A stretch of DNA of 64,000 nt from a virus. Every line of letters starts with the position of its first letter. The stretch's first letter is position 1. Below, in pieces: positions 32,143 through 40,749 of this stretch. The position numbers and the translations under genes are program-made. The stretch spans positions 62,001-126,000 of the IMG/VR virus record IMGVR_UViG_3300049427_000004; one strand, 5' to 3'. The notes under the pieces were generated by a model. It had not been told where the DNA came from, made no database searches, and worked only from the letters and a program-made list of their open reading frames with translations.

Positions 32143-32541
32143 TTACATTTGAAGCAACTTTATTAAAATATCTCGGCTAACTTTTGATGTGCAATTCTTG
32201 ATGTTTTCAGTTATCAAGAATGTTAAAAATGATTTAATGTGCGCTGCCTTATTTCCTTTTGTAACACTATTGTCATATGACGAAAGAAAAGTATCAATAT
32301 CTTCTCGTTTGCACATGGCAACATCTTTTCCTAAACCCTCTAGAAAATTGCTTATTGTACATTTATATTGGTAATAAGATGAACGTTGACTCTTATTGTT
32401 ATCGATATCTGGATACTTGGCAGTTTGGAAAGAATCTAAGTAAGATCGGTTAAGTTCAGAAATTTTGTAAACTTTCATTTTGCTTACTTTGCTATCCAGC
32501 GTTTCAACATCATCGATTGACATTTGAATCAACTCTCCCAC
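32143..32541 (-). CDS. Orphan core-binding (SAM-like) domain of a tyrosine recombinase
   Basis: 132 aa, GTG behind GGAGGTAATATT. Residues 30-132 match the N-terminal core-binding domain of phage integrases (YYQYKCTISNFLEGLGKDVAMCKREDIDTFLSS…NKAAHIKSFLTFL). It stops before any catalytic domain, and no remnant follows. It may be a DNA-binding regulator, as some SPbeta-type integrase-like proteins are. Confidence 0.65.
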   Translation of the reverse strand: MGELIQMSIDDVETLDSKVSKMKVYKISELNRSYLDSFQTAKYPDIDNNKSQRSSYYQYKCTISNFLEGLGKDVAMCKREDIDTFLSSYDNSVTKGNKAAHIKSFLTFLITENIKNCTSKVSRDILIKLLQM

Positions 32542-32561
32542 AATATTACCTCCAATTCAAC

Positions 32562-32669
32562 CTATGTATTTTTAATTTCGTTATAAAGTTCAATTGCTAA
32601 TTTGAAGTCAATCAAATTTCCATTACGAGTAATGATGTAAGGTTTTCCCTGAACAACACGAGCTTTCAT
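32562..32669 (-). CDS. Very small protein, 35 aa
   Basis: ATG behind a near-perfect AAAGGAGGT. Beta hairpin then helix (KPYIITRNGNLIDFKLAIEL). Unrecognised. Confidence 0.55.
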   Translation of the reverse strand: MKARVVQGKPYIITRNGNLIDFKLAIELYNEIKNT

Positions 32670-32729
32670 CAATTTTACCTCCTTTATTAATGAATTAGTG
32701 TTTAAAACAATATTTTCATCGTGATAAAA

Positions 32730-33065
32730 CTAACAAGCTAAAGCTATTTGATTATTTCCTATAACAGAAATTGCTCCCTTGGTAACAGCGTGAACAGACT
32801 TTACATTGAATTGAGAGAAATCAAATATGAATCCTTCATGAATAAAAGTAGGTTTGATTTCTGATACTTGGCTCAATTTATTTAGAAGCTTGTAAAGATT
32901 TTTGAATGATACACAGCTAATCACACTCATTCCTTCTTCAAACTCTTGAGTTATTGGTTCTCCGATAATTGCAGAGGGATCAATATGAAGCAGCTTCAAT
33001 GTTATAGCTAGAGGACTTACAAGAATAGTTCCATGTCCGAAGATAATTTTGTTTCCTTCAATCAT
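32730..33065 (-). CDS. Hypothetical protein, 111 aa
   Basis: ATG at 33065 chosen for GGAGTGATAAAA. Hydrophobic beta-rich protein without a membrane segment. Unrecognised. Confidence 0.6.
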   Translation of the reverse strand: MIEGNKIIFGHGTILVSPLAITLKLLHIDPSAIIGEPITQEFEEGMSVISCVSFKNLYKLLNKLSQVSEIKPTFIHEGFIFDFSQFNVKSVHAVTKGAISVIGNNQIALAC

Positions 33066-33110
33066 TTTTATCACTCCATTATTTTATAATTTATTGATAA
33101 AATAGATATT

Positions 33111-33311
33111 TTACTGGCTGTATTTTATGAGATGTGCGTAGTATTCATAATCATTGTCAGTCGCACTCATAATGCAAGAATTAACTTTCATTCTTCTAAC
33201 TTTCCCATTGTCTACCCAACCTTCCTTACTTAAAGCTTCTACATGATTATCTCGTTCTTCAATGGTGCCATATGTGTATTCAACTACCTCATAATTATTT
33301 ATCTTTTTCAT
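33111..33311 (-). CDS. Hypothetical protein, 66 aa
   Basis: ATG behind AAAAGGAGATTAAT. Unrecognised. Confidence 0.6.
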   Translation of the reverse strand: MKKINNYEVVEYTYGTIEERDNHVEALSKEGWVDNGKVRRMKVNSCIMSATDNDYEYYAHLIKYSQ

Positions 33312-33350
33312 CTTATTAATCTCCTTTTAGGTATTGAAATGGTCATTTGA

Positions 33351-33596
33351 TTACCCTATAACTTGCTGCCACTCGTCAACACATTCAGAACATTCTTTAG
33401 TCTCTTCGATTACTTGACCTTTGCTATTTACAGTGTATTTAATTGTAGAGTGTACACCACAAATATAGCACTTTCCGAAACCTTCTTTTTGCTCATACTC
33501 TCCTGTAAATATGGAGACATCTGGTTCAATAATTATGATTGACACATACATCATCCTTCCATAGATATGTGTATTTAGACCGTAAACCTTTGTCAA
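33351..33596 (-). CDS. Zinc-finger-like protein, up to 81 aa
   Basis: CYICG and CSECVDE pairs define a zinc ribbon. The start is uncertain: GGAAGG near codon 13 favours a shorter product beginning at codon 18 (GTG). Unrecognised. Confidence 0.5.
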   Translation of the reverse strand: MTKVYGLNTHIYGRMMYVSIIIIEPDVSIFTGEYEQKEGFGKCYICGVHSTIKYTVNSKGQVIEETKECSECVDEWQQVIG

Positions 33597-33614
33597 ATAT
33601 ACGGTCTTGTTCCC

Positions 33615-33779
33615 TTAAGCCATTTGAGCCTTAATGAATGTCCCTGTAATCATTCCAGCCTGTTCGGTAGCAGCTTCTTCTGTCATTTGCAGTCTAACCA
33701 TTAAATCATTTTTTAGTTTGTTGAACAGTTTATCAGCGTTCAATTTTTTAACCTCTGTTACAACGTTTTGATTTTTCAT
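33615..33779 (-). CDS. Hypothetical helical protein, 54 aa
   Basis: ATG behind ACGGAGCGATG. Directly downstream of a promoter with the shared spacer motif. Unrecognised. Confidence 0.6.
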   Translation of the reverse strand: MKNQNVVTEVKKLNADKLFNKLKNDLMVRLQMTEEAATEQAGMITGTFIKAQMA

Positions 33780-33816
33780 TCATCATCGCTCCGTTTCGGT
33801 CGTTTTGTATATCCTT

Positions 33817-33845
33817 ATTCTAATACTTTACATATATAAAGTCAA
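33817..33845 (-). promoter_or_regulatory. Promoter with shared spacer operator
   Basis: Minus-strand TTGACT, 17-base spacer, TAGAAT; the 14-mer TTTACATATATAAA (33827-33840) fills the spacer. Confidence 0.7.
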
Positions 33846-33909
33846 CTGAATTATTAAAATTTCTATTTTTATCTTTTACCCTATAAAGTCTTAGTTTCAA
33901 GGGCTATGA

Positions 33910-34060
33910 GGCCACGATATTTAAGTGCTGCTGTTATAGTGAAATCTTGAACACTCAAAAAAAGTCGCCGTGATTAAAAGTGTCGGCTGTTATAGTAAAG
34001 TAATCCGTTTTTTGAAAAGTTGCTGGTGATAATTAACACTGGCTGTTATATGATCTTTGC
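33910..34060. repeat. Three degenerate 56-bp direct repeats
   Basis: GCTGTTATA at 33930, 33986 and 34042, exactly 56 bp apart, each preceded by a related AAAGTYGCYG.. / GTGATWA-type stretch. Lies just past the 3' end of the 34079 gene. Further GCTGTTATA copies occur inside the methyltransferase gene (35045, 35341, 35689). Confidence 0.6.
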
Positions 34061-34078
34061 AAAAATCAAAAAGTGGAA

Positions 34079-34555
34079 TTATAGCACCTTTTGCTTTACC
34101 CCTATAATTAAGTTAAATGGTCGAGCTTCCCTATAACCGCTTTTTGTCTCTATTGTTAAGGTTTTTTTATTTACTCTTGCAACCTTTACTTCTCCATATG
34201 CTGAATCGATAACTAAATCACCAACTTGAGCGGATAGAACTTGATTCTTCATGATCTCTTTTAAATTGTCTTGTCTTACTTTTTTACCTGACACAATAAA
34301 TTCTATACGTTTTAATAGAAAGTCTTTTTCTTCAATCAATTTTGTATATATTTTTGCCTGTTCAATTGATTTATTTACACTTCTTTCGCGTCTTAGGTTA
34401 AGCTTGTTTAGGTTCTTCCGATTGCCAGAACCGCCAACCATCCCCAAATGAAAATGTTCTTTTACTTGATCCAAATAGGGATCACTATTGTTAAGTTTAT
34501 CTATTTTTTGTTGAATTTCAACTAATTTAAAATTTAATGTTTCTAATTCATCCAT
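34079..34555 (-). CDS. Coiled-coil protein with possible KOW-like end, 158 aa
   Basis: ATG behind AGAGGTGTTT. Two helical stretches (1-30 and 60-100) with a small beta-rich C-terminus (QVGDLVIDSAYGEVKVARVNKKTLTI) similar to a KOW or SH3-type barrel. Unrecognised family. Confidence 0.55.
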   Translation of the reverse strand: MDELETLNFKLVEIQQKIDKLNNSDPYLDQVKEHFHLGMVGGSGNRKNLNKLNLRRERSVNKSIEQAKIYTKLIEEKDFLLKRIEFIVSGKKVRQDNLKEIMKNQVLSAQVGDLVIDSAYGEVKVARVNKKTLTIETKSGYREARPFNLIIGVKQKVL

Positions 34556-34583
34556 AATAAAACACCTCTTCTGTTATATTGAG

Positions 34584-34624
34584 ATATCAGACCGTCACCG
34601 TTACAATGTAACGGCCTGATATTG
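34584..34624 (-). terminator. Nested hairpin after the methyltransferase gene
   Basis: GATATCAG/CTGATATT outer stem and CCGTTACA/TGTAACGG inner stem. No strong U-run, so partial termination or mRNA protection is possible. Confidence 0.5.
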
Positions 34625-34626
34625 TT

Positions 34627-36933
34627 TTAAATAGCTTCCGCTGCCGTTTCTTCAAGTTTATCAATCACAACCATTACAGTATTTACATTCGTTCCAGACT
34701 CTTTAAATGCTCCTTCTGGAAGCTTTTCATAATATCCCCTACCATCTAGCCATTCACGGAAATTAACGCTTGCTGTGTCATTTGCAAAGGTGAAATGAGG
34801 TGACATAATAGCAACCAATCGACCACCATCCTTTAGACATTTATAAGCATGTTGCACATGTTGGATATCTTGGTTTTTTTCAAATGGTGGATTCATTATG
34901 ATTTTATCGTAATGATTATATTTTGCATATTCCATAAAATCATTTGAAACAAGATTATAATTCTTTAGTTCTAAAATTTCACGCAAACTATAGTTCCATT
35001 CTACGGCCTCAATTGTTGCTGTTATGCCGTTCGCTTGAATGTACGCTGTTATACTATCTAATATATTTCCGTTCCCTGCTGAAGGCTCTAGGATCTTTTC
35101 ACCTTCTCGAATATCTGCATGATTCAGCATTTGTTCAATTATATTTTTAGGAGTAGGGAAATACCCTGCAATTTTACGGAATTTTACATCAGACTCTAGT
35201 TTTTTAATCTTTTGCATTATTGGATTAACTGGTTTTTTAATCTCATCTTTAATTGCTTTATATTCTTCAACTGCTGCTGTTAATTGAGTTATATTATATA
35301 GTCCAGCCTTATGCAATCGCTTCTGCTTCTTTGGTACTTCGCTGTTATACCATCCCTTTAAATCATAACGAGTGTCAATTTCGGGATAAATAAAATCGTT
35401 TCTTGAAATTGAGTAATTATGAAGTTGATCCCGAAAAGCTCCAACTAATAAAGCCTGTTCTAATTTTGTCATGCTGTTATTGAATGCTTTATCCTTTAGG
35501 TATTCAAGAAGAGTAATATCAAAACGTAGTGATTCACGTTTCATTTCTCTACTTGCTTCCTCTTGTTGTCGTTTCCAAGTATTTGTTAAATGATTGCCCG
35601 ATAAAGATTCGAGTTTATTTTGTGCTGATTCGATTTGCTTATCAATCTTATCAATGAATTGTGTTTGATCCTGTTCTTTTTCTTGCTTGCTGTTATATGA
35701 TGTTTCTGTTTCTTGTGCCTTTTCTTTTACTTTTTCTGATTCACCGTTCAACATTGCTTTAATTTCATCAATGATGTTATTACCTGCTTTTGATTTAGTG
35801 ATTAATTCCGATGCTTTTTCCTTGCTTATAACTAGGTTAGTTGTGTTTAGTTTAGTTGCACAATGTAGCGCCCATAATTGGCGTTTAGTTGCTTGATCCT
35901 CATTTGCTGTATCATTGCTTGTTGTTTCCGTTTGTACTGCTTCTGTTGCCTGTTCTGGTTGTTCTGTTACAACTTCTTTAGTTTCAAGCTGTACAGCGTC
36001 TGAAGCCTTTACAGTGCGTTTGGTTTTCTTGAAAACTGTTTTTTCTACATACTCTGTTACCTCTTGCAATGTGTATACTTTAACTTTTCCTTCTGTCATT
36101 TCTTTTTCAAGTCTAGCCAATGGTTGATAATATCTCTTTGCATTATTTTTACGTTGATATCCTCTTTTTTCACTTCCTAGAAGTTCATATGTTACGCGCA
36201 CTTGTTCGCCTACAGTGTAAACCTTAGTAACGATCCAAAAATGTCCATGATACGAGAATGAAAGCAGATCACCTTCATTAATTGTGCTATTGTCTTTTTG
36301 TACTGGCTTGATAACTTGCTTAGCAACTTTTACAACTTCTGCTTTCAATGCATCCGAATCAGTCAAAATCTTTTCAATTTTATTGATAAACTTTTTCAAT
36401 TTTTCAGCTTTTTGATCTGCTGCACTTACTTCTTCATTCTCCCAATCATACGAGTTAACCGCAAAAGCTCCGCTACCTTTTGCAACAATTTGACCATCTT
36501 TCTCAATGTGCCAATTATTATGTTTTGGGTTTCCGTGTGCGAATGTGGGGTAAACTTCTTCAATTGTGTATGTTGGTGCAATTCCTTGCTTTTCTTTTTC
36601 TTTCTCAATCAATACAGCACAAGAAGCCTTTTCATTCTCTGTTGATGCTGCATCATTCATCATTGCCTCTAGTTTAGAGATACGGTCAGATGCTTTATAT
36701 GATGTTTTGTTGTAATTGTATTTTTTTACTTCATAACCAGAATAGCGAGTATTATTATTATCAATAACGAGTACATAACCGTTTTTAGTAGCGATTCCAT
36801 CCCAAGAAGCCGGATTCCAATAATCTGTCATCATATCGGATGTATCTGCTTTATATCCGAAAATAGTCCAACCATTGTCAACGAGTGCTCCAGCGATTTG
36901 AACAAGTGCTTCACGGTTTTGGTAGTAACTCAT
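34627..36933 (-). CDS. Large SAM-dependent DNA methyltransferase
   Basis: 768 aa, ATG behind AAAGGAGCG. The C-terminal about 200 residues have SAM motif I (LEPSAGNGNILDSI), an acidic strand (IEAVEWNYSLREIL) and the N6-adenine catalytic motif IMNPPFEKN. The N-terminal part holds a helical, Glu/Gln/Thr-rich linker (about 290-430) and an unknown region. No restriction gene is adjacent, so it is probably an orphan methylase protecting the element or modifying its gene control. Own promoter with the shared spacer motif. Confidence 0.75.
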   Translation of the reverse strand: MSYYQNREALVQIAGALVDNGWTIFGYKADTSDMMTDYWNPASWDGIATKNGYVLVIDNNNTRYSGYEVKKYNYNKTSYKASDRISKLEAMMNDAASTENEKASCAVLIEKEKEKQGIAPTYTIEEVYPTFAHGNPKHNNWHIEKDGQIVAKGSGAFAVNSYDWENEEVSAADQKAEKLKKFINKIEKILTDSDALKAEVVKVAKQVIKPVQKDNSTINEGDLLSFSYHGHFWIVTKVYTVGEQVRVTYELLGSEKRGYQRKNNAKRYYQPLARLEKEMTEGKVKVYTLQEVTEYVEKTVFKKTKRTVKASDAVQLETKEVVTEQPEQATEAVQTETTSNDTANEDQATKRQLWALHCATKLNTTNLVISKEKASELITKSKAGNNIIDEIKAMLNGESEKVKEKAQETETSYNSKQEKEQDQTQFIDKIDKQIESAQNKLESLSGNHLTNTWKRQQEEASREMKRESLRFDITLLEYLKDKAFNNSMTKLEQALLVGAFRDQLHNYSISRNDFIYPEIDTRYDLKGWYNSEVPKKQKRLHKAGLYNITQLTAAVEEYKAIKDEIKKPVNPIMQKIKKLESDVKFRKIAGYFPTPKNIIEQMLNHADIREGEKILEPSAGNGNILDSITAYIQANGITATIEAVEWNYSLREILELKNYNLVSNDFMEYAKYNHYDKIIMNPPFEKNQDIQHVQHAYKCLKDGGRLVAIMSPHFTFANDTASVNFREWLDGRGYYEKLPEGAFKESGTNVNTVMVVIDKLEETAAEAI

Positions 36934-36992
36934 TATTGATTCGCTCCTTTGCGCTTAATGCGCTATGTATTATTGTCTTCCTCTTGTTTCTA

Positions 36993-37021
36993 ATTATAAA
37001 GGTTTATATATGTAAAGTCAA
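36993..37021 (-). promoter_or_regulatory. Promoter of the methyltransferase gene with shared operator
   Basis: Minus-strand TTGACT, 17-base spacer, TATAAT; exact 14-mer TTTATATATGTAAA at 37003-37016. Confidence 0.75.
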
Positions 37022-37102
37022 TTAAATCATTTCCTTTTTCAATATTTTGTTTTTAATGAGTTCTGCCCAATAAAGCAGCAAATTTAATACCCATAGACAG
37101 AG

Positions 37103-37125
37103 AAAAAAGCGGATCGGCTCCGCTC
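37103..37125 (-). terminator. Terminator of the 37146 gene
   Basis: AGCGGA-GCCGA-TCCGCT hairpin followed on the minus strand by TTTTTTC. Confidence 0.8.
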
Positions 37126-37145
37126 TGGTTTGTTTATTTAGTTCT

Positions 37146-37460
37146 CTATTCAAATTTAAAGCAAACCGTAGCACCTTTTAAATAAACTTCTAATGTTGCG
37201 CCCATGTCTGGATACACTTGCATCAACTCTTGATCATCTTCAAGCGCTTCCAGCTCGTTAACTAGCAATTCAAATTGTTGTTTATTTTCTTTATTCTTGA
37301 TGTAGATGTAAAACGAATCAGCCGACACCTGCCATTCATTAAGAGTGCAGTATGTTGCAAAACCTCCTGCATGAACACCAATTGTCATCTGTTTACTTTG
37401 ATTGTTTTCCAAAGTATTTACGATTTCTTTAACCATTTGTTCATGTGTAATTGTTTGCAT
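37146..37460 (-). CDS. Hypothetical protein, 104 aa
   Basis: ATG behind AAGGAGCGG. Alpha-beta protein with KQQFELLVNELEALEDDQELM helix. Monocistronic: promoter at 37505, terminator at 37103. Unrecognised. Confidence 0.65.
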   Translation of the reverse strand: MQTITHEQMVKEIVNTLENNQSKQMTIGVHAGGFATYCTLNEWQVSADSFYIYIKNKENKQQFELLVNELEALEDDQELMQVYPDMGATLEVYLKGATVCFKFE

Positions 37461-37504
37461 AATAACCGCTCCTTATTGGATATGTATTTTCTTTCCTTAC
37501 CTTT

Positions 37505-37532
37505 ATTATACACTTTATACATTTAAATACAA
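37505..37532 (-). promoter_or_regulatory. Promoter with variant shared operator
   Basis: Minus-strand TTGTAT, 16-base spacer, TATAAT; spacer carries TTTATACATTTAAA (37514-37527). Confidence 0.55.
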
Positions 37533-37638
37533 GTGTTATTTTTGATATTTCGCTTTTATTTTAAGGCTCATAAATGTTACATTTCATAACCTGCCACCTA
37601 GAGAAGTTTTACCCTCTCTAGGCTTCTCAGAATCATTT

Positions 37639-38709
37639 TTAAGCTGCTTTCTTTGCGTTTCTATACGGTAACACTAGATAATTATAGTCAATCATTGCAG
37701 GTGTGTATTCACCTGTCATTTTAAACACAATGTATTCATTCTTATTGTTTTTTAATCCATCAAGTAACAATTCAAGGTTGAAGCATATTGACAAGTCTTC
37801 ACCTATTTTTTTTACATCCAATTCACTTGTAAGTGTGTTTTTCGAATCTTTAGAACCAACTTTAATATATAGTTTATCATTTTTAACGTCTATGTTTATT
37901 GTCCCAGTTTTATCAGCAATTTCTTTCATGAGCTGCAATTCCTCAACCAGTTCTTTTTTATTGATTTTAACTTCACTTTTAAAGTGTTGCGGAATGATTT
38001 TCGTTGTATCTGGATACGTCCCCTCAATCAATCGTAAAAGCATAGTAACATTATCAAAAACTATTCTAACATGTCTATTGTGACTATCAACGGTGAAAGT
38101 AAACCCACCTTTGTATTGTTTATCAATGAACGAAGAAATTAGGTTTAGAGACGTTGAAGCGATGACCATATCATTGGTATTCTCATTGCTTTCAATAGTC
38201 GCTAGAGCTAATCTATGGCGGTCACACGCTGTCACAGCCTTACCTTTGAATAGTAAACCTTGCAACACTGGAGTTGATTCCGAAACAGCACAAGCATAAG
38301 TAATTGAAATTACTTCTAACATCTTTTCTTTTGAAATTGTAAACGCTGGTTGAGTGAATTCAGTTGACGGGATGTCTGGGTAGTTGACTGGATCTAGTCC
38401 TATGTATTTAATATTTCGTTTACCTGATTCGATTTTATCAGATGCGATAGTCATATATGTATCGTTTAATTTTTGGATAAGTTTCAATGTTTCTTTGGTG
38501 AGGACAATCGAACCAGATTCAATAACTTCAGCTTCTTTTAATTCAATGATAGTGGGCATTACTTCATGATTAACTGCAATCAATCTAACTGATTCTGTTG
38601 CGATAATTTTGATGCCATTTAACATTTCTAATTTTGATTTACTTGGTGTCACCTTTAAAAGATTTTTGATTGCAGTTTGGATTTCTTTAGTCATGACGTT
38701 AATTTTCAT
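37639..38709 (-). CDS. dnaN: DNA polymerase III beta subunit-like sliding clamp
   Basis: 356 aa, ATG at 38709 behind GGAGAGTGTAATA. Clamp features: SESTPVLQGLLFKGKAVTACDRHRLALA in domain 2 and a C-terminus YNYLVLPYRN, close to the conserved LVLPVR end. It would form a ring that tethers a polymerase. A clamp encoded by the element suggests its own or a modified replisome; no polymerase gene is in the window. Confidence 0.85.
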   Translation of the reverse strand: MKINVMTKEIQTAIKNLLKVTPSKSKLEMLNGIKIIATESVRLIAVNHEVMPTIIELKEAEVIESGSIVLTKETLKLIQKLNDTYMTIASDKIESGKRNIKYIGLDPVNYPDIPSTEFTQPAFTISKEKMLEVISITYACAVSESTPVLQGLLFKGKAVTACDRHRLALATIESNENTNDMVIASTSLNLISSFIDKQYKGGFTFTVDSHNRHVRIVFDNVTMLLRLIEGTYPDTTKIIPQHFKSEVKINKKELVEELQLMKEIADKTGTINIDVKNDKLYIKVGSKDSKNTLTSELDVKKIGEDLSICFNLELLLDGLKNNKNEYIVFKMTGEYTPAMIDYNYLVLPYRNAKKAA

Positions 38710-38773
38710 TATTACACTCTCCATTTATATTATTTGTTTTAATACAGTTTTGATAAAATTAAAATTTCGTAGG

Positions 38774-38944
38774 CTAATTTAGCTCAACATAGTATGGTTC
38801 ATTTGGATAATTTGGATCAATATCTCCGCTCACATAATCAACATTTTTTTTATTTAACATTTCGCAAAGTGTATTATATACTTCCTTATCAAAAGTTGTT
38901 ACTGTTTCTCCTGCTAAAACTCTTTTATAAAGTTTGTTTACCAT
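38774..38944 (-). CDS. Small hypothetical protein, 56 aa
   Basis: ATG behind GGAGAGTGGATATA. Immediately upstream of the clamp gene in the same direction. Unrecognised. Confidence 0.55.
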   Translation of the reverse strand: MVNKLYKRVLAGETVTTFDKEVYNTLCEMLNKKNVDYVSGDIDPNYPNEPYYVELN

Positions 38945-38979
38945 TATATCCACTCTCCATTATCATATTTTTTATTATT

Positions 38980-39180
38980 TTAACGTCTTACATTGATTAA
39001 GCAATTTTCATGTCCAAAAGTTTGATTTATTTGTGCTAATCCTTTTGTTCCTTCTGGTCTATCGAATTCTTTACTTTTTGTTTGAATAAATACCTCAGAA
39101 ACATCTTTATTGCAAAGTTCACATTTTCCGTATTTGGCACTCGATCCACCAGTTGAACTCAATTTATATTGAAATATCAT
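38980..39180 (-). CDS. Zinc-binding-like protein, 66 aa
   Basis: ATG at 39180 behind GGAGTGATAGTA. CELCNKDVSEVF plus GHENCLINV suggest one CxxC...HxxxC zinc site. Unrecognised. Confidence 0.6.
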   Translation of the reverse strand: MIFQYKLSSTGGSSAKYGKCELCNKDVSEVFIQTKSKEFDRPEGTKGLAQINQTFGHENCLINVRR

Positions 39181-39248
39181 TACTATCACTCCAATTATCA
39201 TATTTAATTCATTAATTTCCCTTGAATTCAATCTTTCAAGGGGAATGG

Positions 39249-39473
39249 CTAGTTCTCCTTTTGCTGCTCATCTTCAAGGAATAATTTATATGTGCGTTCA
39301 ATTGCATTTTTTGTATATTCATTTAAGTTGGAAAGTGATTCAACAAATTTTTTAGCTGTAGTCAATCGGATGTTTGCGCTTAGACATTCATCGAAGAATC
39401 TTTCTAAAGCTGTAACCGTGAAAGATTGAGGAGAATCAGCACAAACTTTGAATATCAATTCAATTTTTTTCAT
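39249..39473 (-). CDS. Hypothetical helical protein, 74 aa
   Basis: ATG behind TGGAGCGC. First gene behind the promoter at 39521. Unrecognised. Confidence 0.6.
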   Translation of the reverse strand: MKKIELIFKVCADSPQSFTVTALERFFDECLSANIRLTTAKKFVESLSNLNEYTKNAIERTYKLFLEDEQQKEN

Positions 39474-39520
39474 TTTAAGCGCTCCATTCGCGAATATGTA
39501 TTGTTTACTTCCTTAATTCA

Positions 39521-39550
39521 ATAATACACTTTACATATATAAACTGTCAA
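39521..39550 (-). promoter_or_regulatory. Promoter with shared spacer operator
   Basis: Minus-strand TTGACA, 18-base spacer, TATTAT; exact 14-mer TTTACATATATAAA at 39530-39543. Confidence 0.7.
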
Positions 39551-39593
39551 TAAAAACGTCACGTTTTCTATTTTTCATTTTAAACTATCCCTT

Positions 39594-39902
39594 TCATTGT
39601 ATAACCGTCTTCACAATCTCCTCTTCTCCATCAACCAATTCATAATAAATATCAATCTTATGACCAATTAAACGCTTTTGAAGCTGTGCCAGTGTTTCCC
39701 CTTTGCTTAGTTCAACATCTAACACCCAAAATGAACCGTCTGCTGCTTTTGCCGTATAAGCATATAGTTTGCCGTCATACTTATCATAGACAACGTTAGA
39801 GACGATCTGAGACGTTTTAAGAGTAGTTGAAGCATGAGCAAATGAATTAAGAGTGAAGAAGATTGACAGAGCGATTAAAAGAGCAGATAAACGTTTTAAC
39901 AT
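39594..39902 (-). CDS. Secreted protein, 102 aa
   Basis: ATG behind GGAGGCCATACC. Clear signal peptide: basic MLKR, hydrophobic core, AHAS cleavage site near residue 24. The mature part is a small beta-rich domain. Unrecognised; could act at the cell surface, for example as a superinfection or wall factor. Confidence 0.7.
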   Translation of the reverse strand: MLKRLSALLIALSIFFTLNSFAHASTTLKTSQIVSNVVYDKYDGKLYAYTAKAADGSFWVLDVELSKGETLAQLQKRLIGHKIDIYYELVDGEEEIVKTVIQ

Positions 39903-39922
39903 GGTATGGCCTCCATTTGATT

Positions 39923-40084
39923 TTAGTTTGTTTTTATAGTTACATGCGAATGCTTCATAATTGATTCACCGTATACACGTTTGAATCGTTCAACAATAGC
40001 AGTTCTACGCTCAACAGATTCTTTGCGGTCAGATCCGAATTCATATTGCATCCAATAGGATAGTTCATTGAATGCTTTAATCAT
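39923..40084 (-). CDS. Hypothetical protein, 53 aa
   Basis: ATG 4 bases after the stop of the upstream gene; ribosome site weak (GGGAG about 20 bases up), consistent with coupling. Helical, basic. Unrecognised. Confidence 0.45.
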   Translation of the reverse strand: MIKAFNELSYWMQYEFGSDRKESVERRTAIVERFKRVYGESIMKHSHVTIKTN

Positions 40085-40087
40085 GAG

Positions 40088-40423
40088 TTACTTCATTTTG
40101 TTGTAGCTCCCTTCTATTTTTCTAATTGCAGATACTACGTACTTTGGAACTATTTTATCATTTTCATCATATTGAATGCCTAGCCCATTATAATTGCTTT
40201 CCAATATCCTACGATACGTTAGACGACCAGAAAGATATAATATAAATTCAAATGCTTTTCCATTCATATTTTCTACTGTTCCTTGTAAAGTATAATTTGA
40301 AGATTTTCCAGTTGAATCAAACCATACAAATATAGACCACTTTTCACCGATATATACATATGAAGGAATCCCCCATACATCAGTAGATTCCCCTTCATAC
40401 TTGAATGATTTGTCTTTACTCAT
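40088..40423 (-). CDS. Hypothetical protein, 111 aa
   Basis: ATG overlaps the end of the gene upstream. Beta-rich (KWSIFVWFDSTGKSSNYTL). Unrecognised. Confidence 0.6.
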   Translation of the reverse strand: MSKDKSFKYEGESTDVWGIPSYVYIGEKWSIFVWFDSTGKSSNYTLQGTVENMNGKAFEFILYLSGRLTYRRILESNYNGLGIQYDENDKIVPKYVVSAIRKIEGSYNKMK

Positions 40424-40598
40424 TTACTTTCACAATCTCCAGTTCATCACTCCAATAATATTCTAAGAGGATTTTTTCATCAACTAATCTAACGTGATTG
40501 TGCCACTTCCCATTATGACATTCACTACTTAGTACATTAGCTATGTTTCCTGATGGAGTTACAACTTGAGACATCTTTTCATATTTTACATTTTTCAT
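40416..40598 (-). CDS. Hypothetical protein, 60 aa
   Basis: ATG behind GGAGAGATTAAAC. Coupled by overlap to the 111-aa gene. Divergent from the RHH gene. Unrecognised. Confidence 0.6.
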   Translation of the reverse strand: MKNVKYEKMSQVVTPSGNIANVLSSECHNGKWHNHVRLVDEKILLEYYWSDELEIVKVNE

Positions 40599-40649
40599 GT
40601 TTAATCTCTCCGTTTCATTGTTTGGTTTCTTTGATAAATCTAATATAAC

Positions 40650-40723
40650 ATGCTTTTAAATGCTTTGCAATAGGTGTTTTTGTATATTGCAAAATACTTT
40701 TAAATGCTTTAAAATACCTTTAT
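40650..40723. repeat. 10-bp tandem repeats upstream of an RHH gene
   Basis: ATRCTTTWAA-type units at 40650, 40660, 40694, 40704 and 40714: two, then three in head-to-tail 10-bp phase. They fill the divergent promoter region. Spacing of one helical turn suits cooperative binding of RHH dimers along one DNA face. Confidence 0.65.
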
Positions 40724-40749
40724 AAAGTGTTCACAGGGAGATGTTAATA

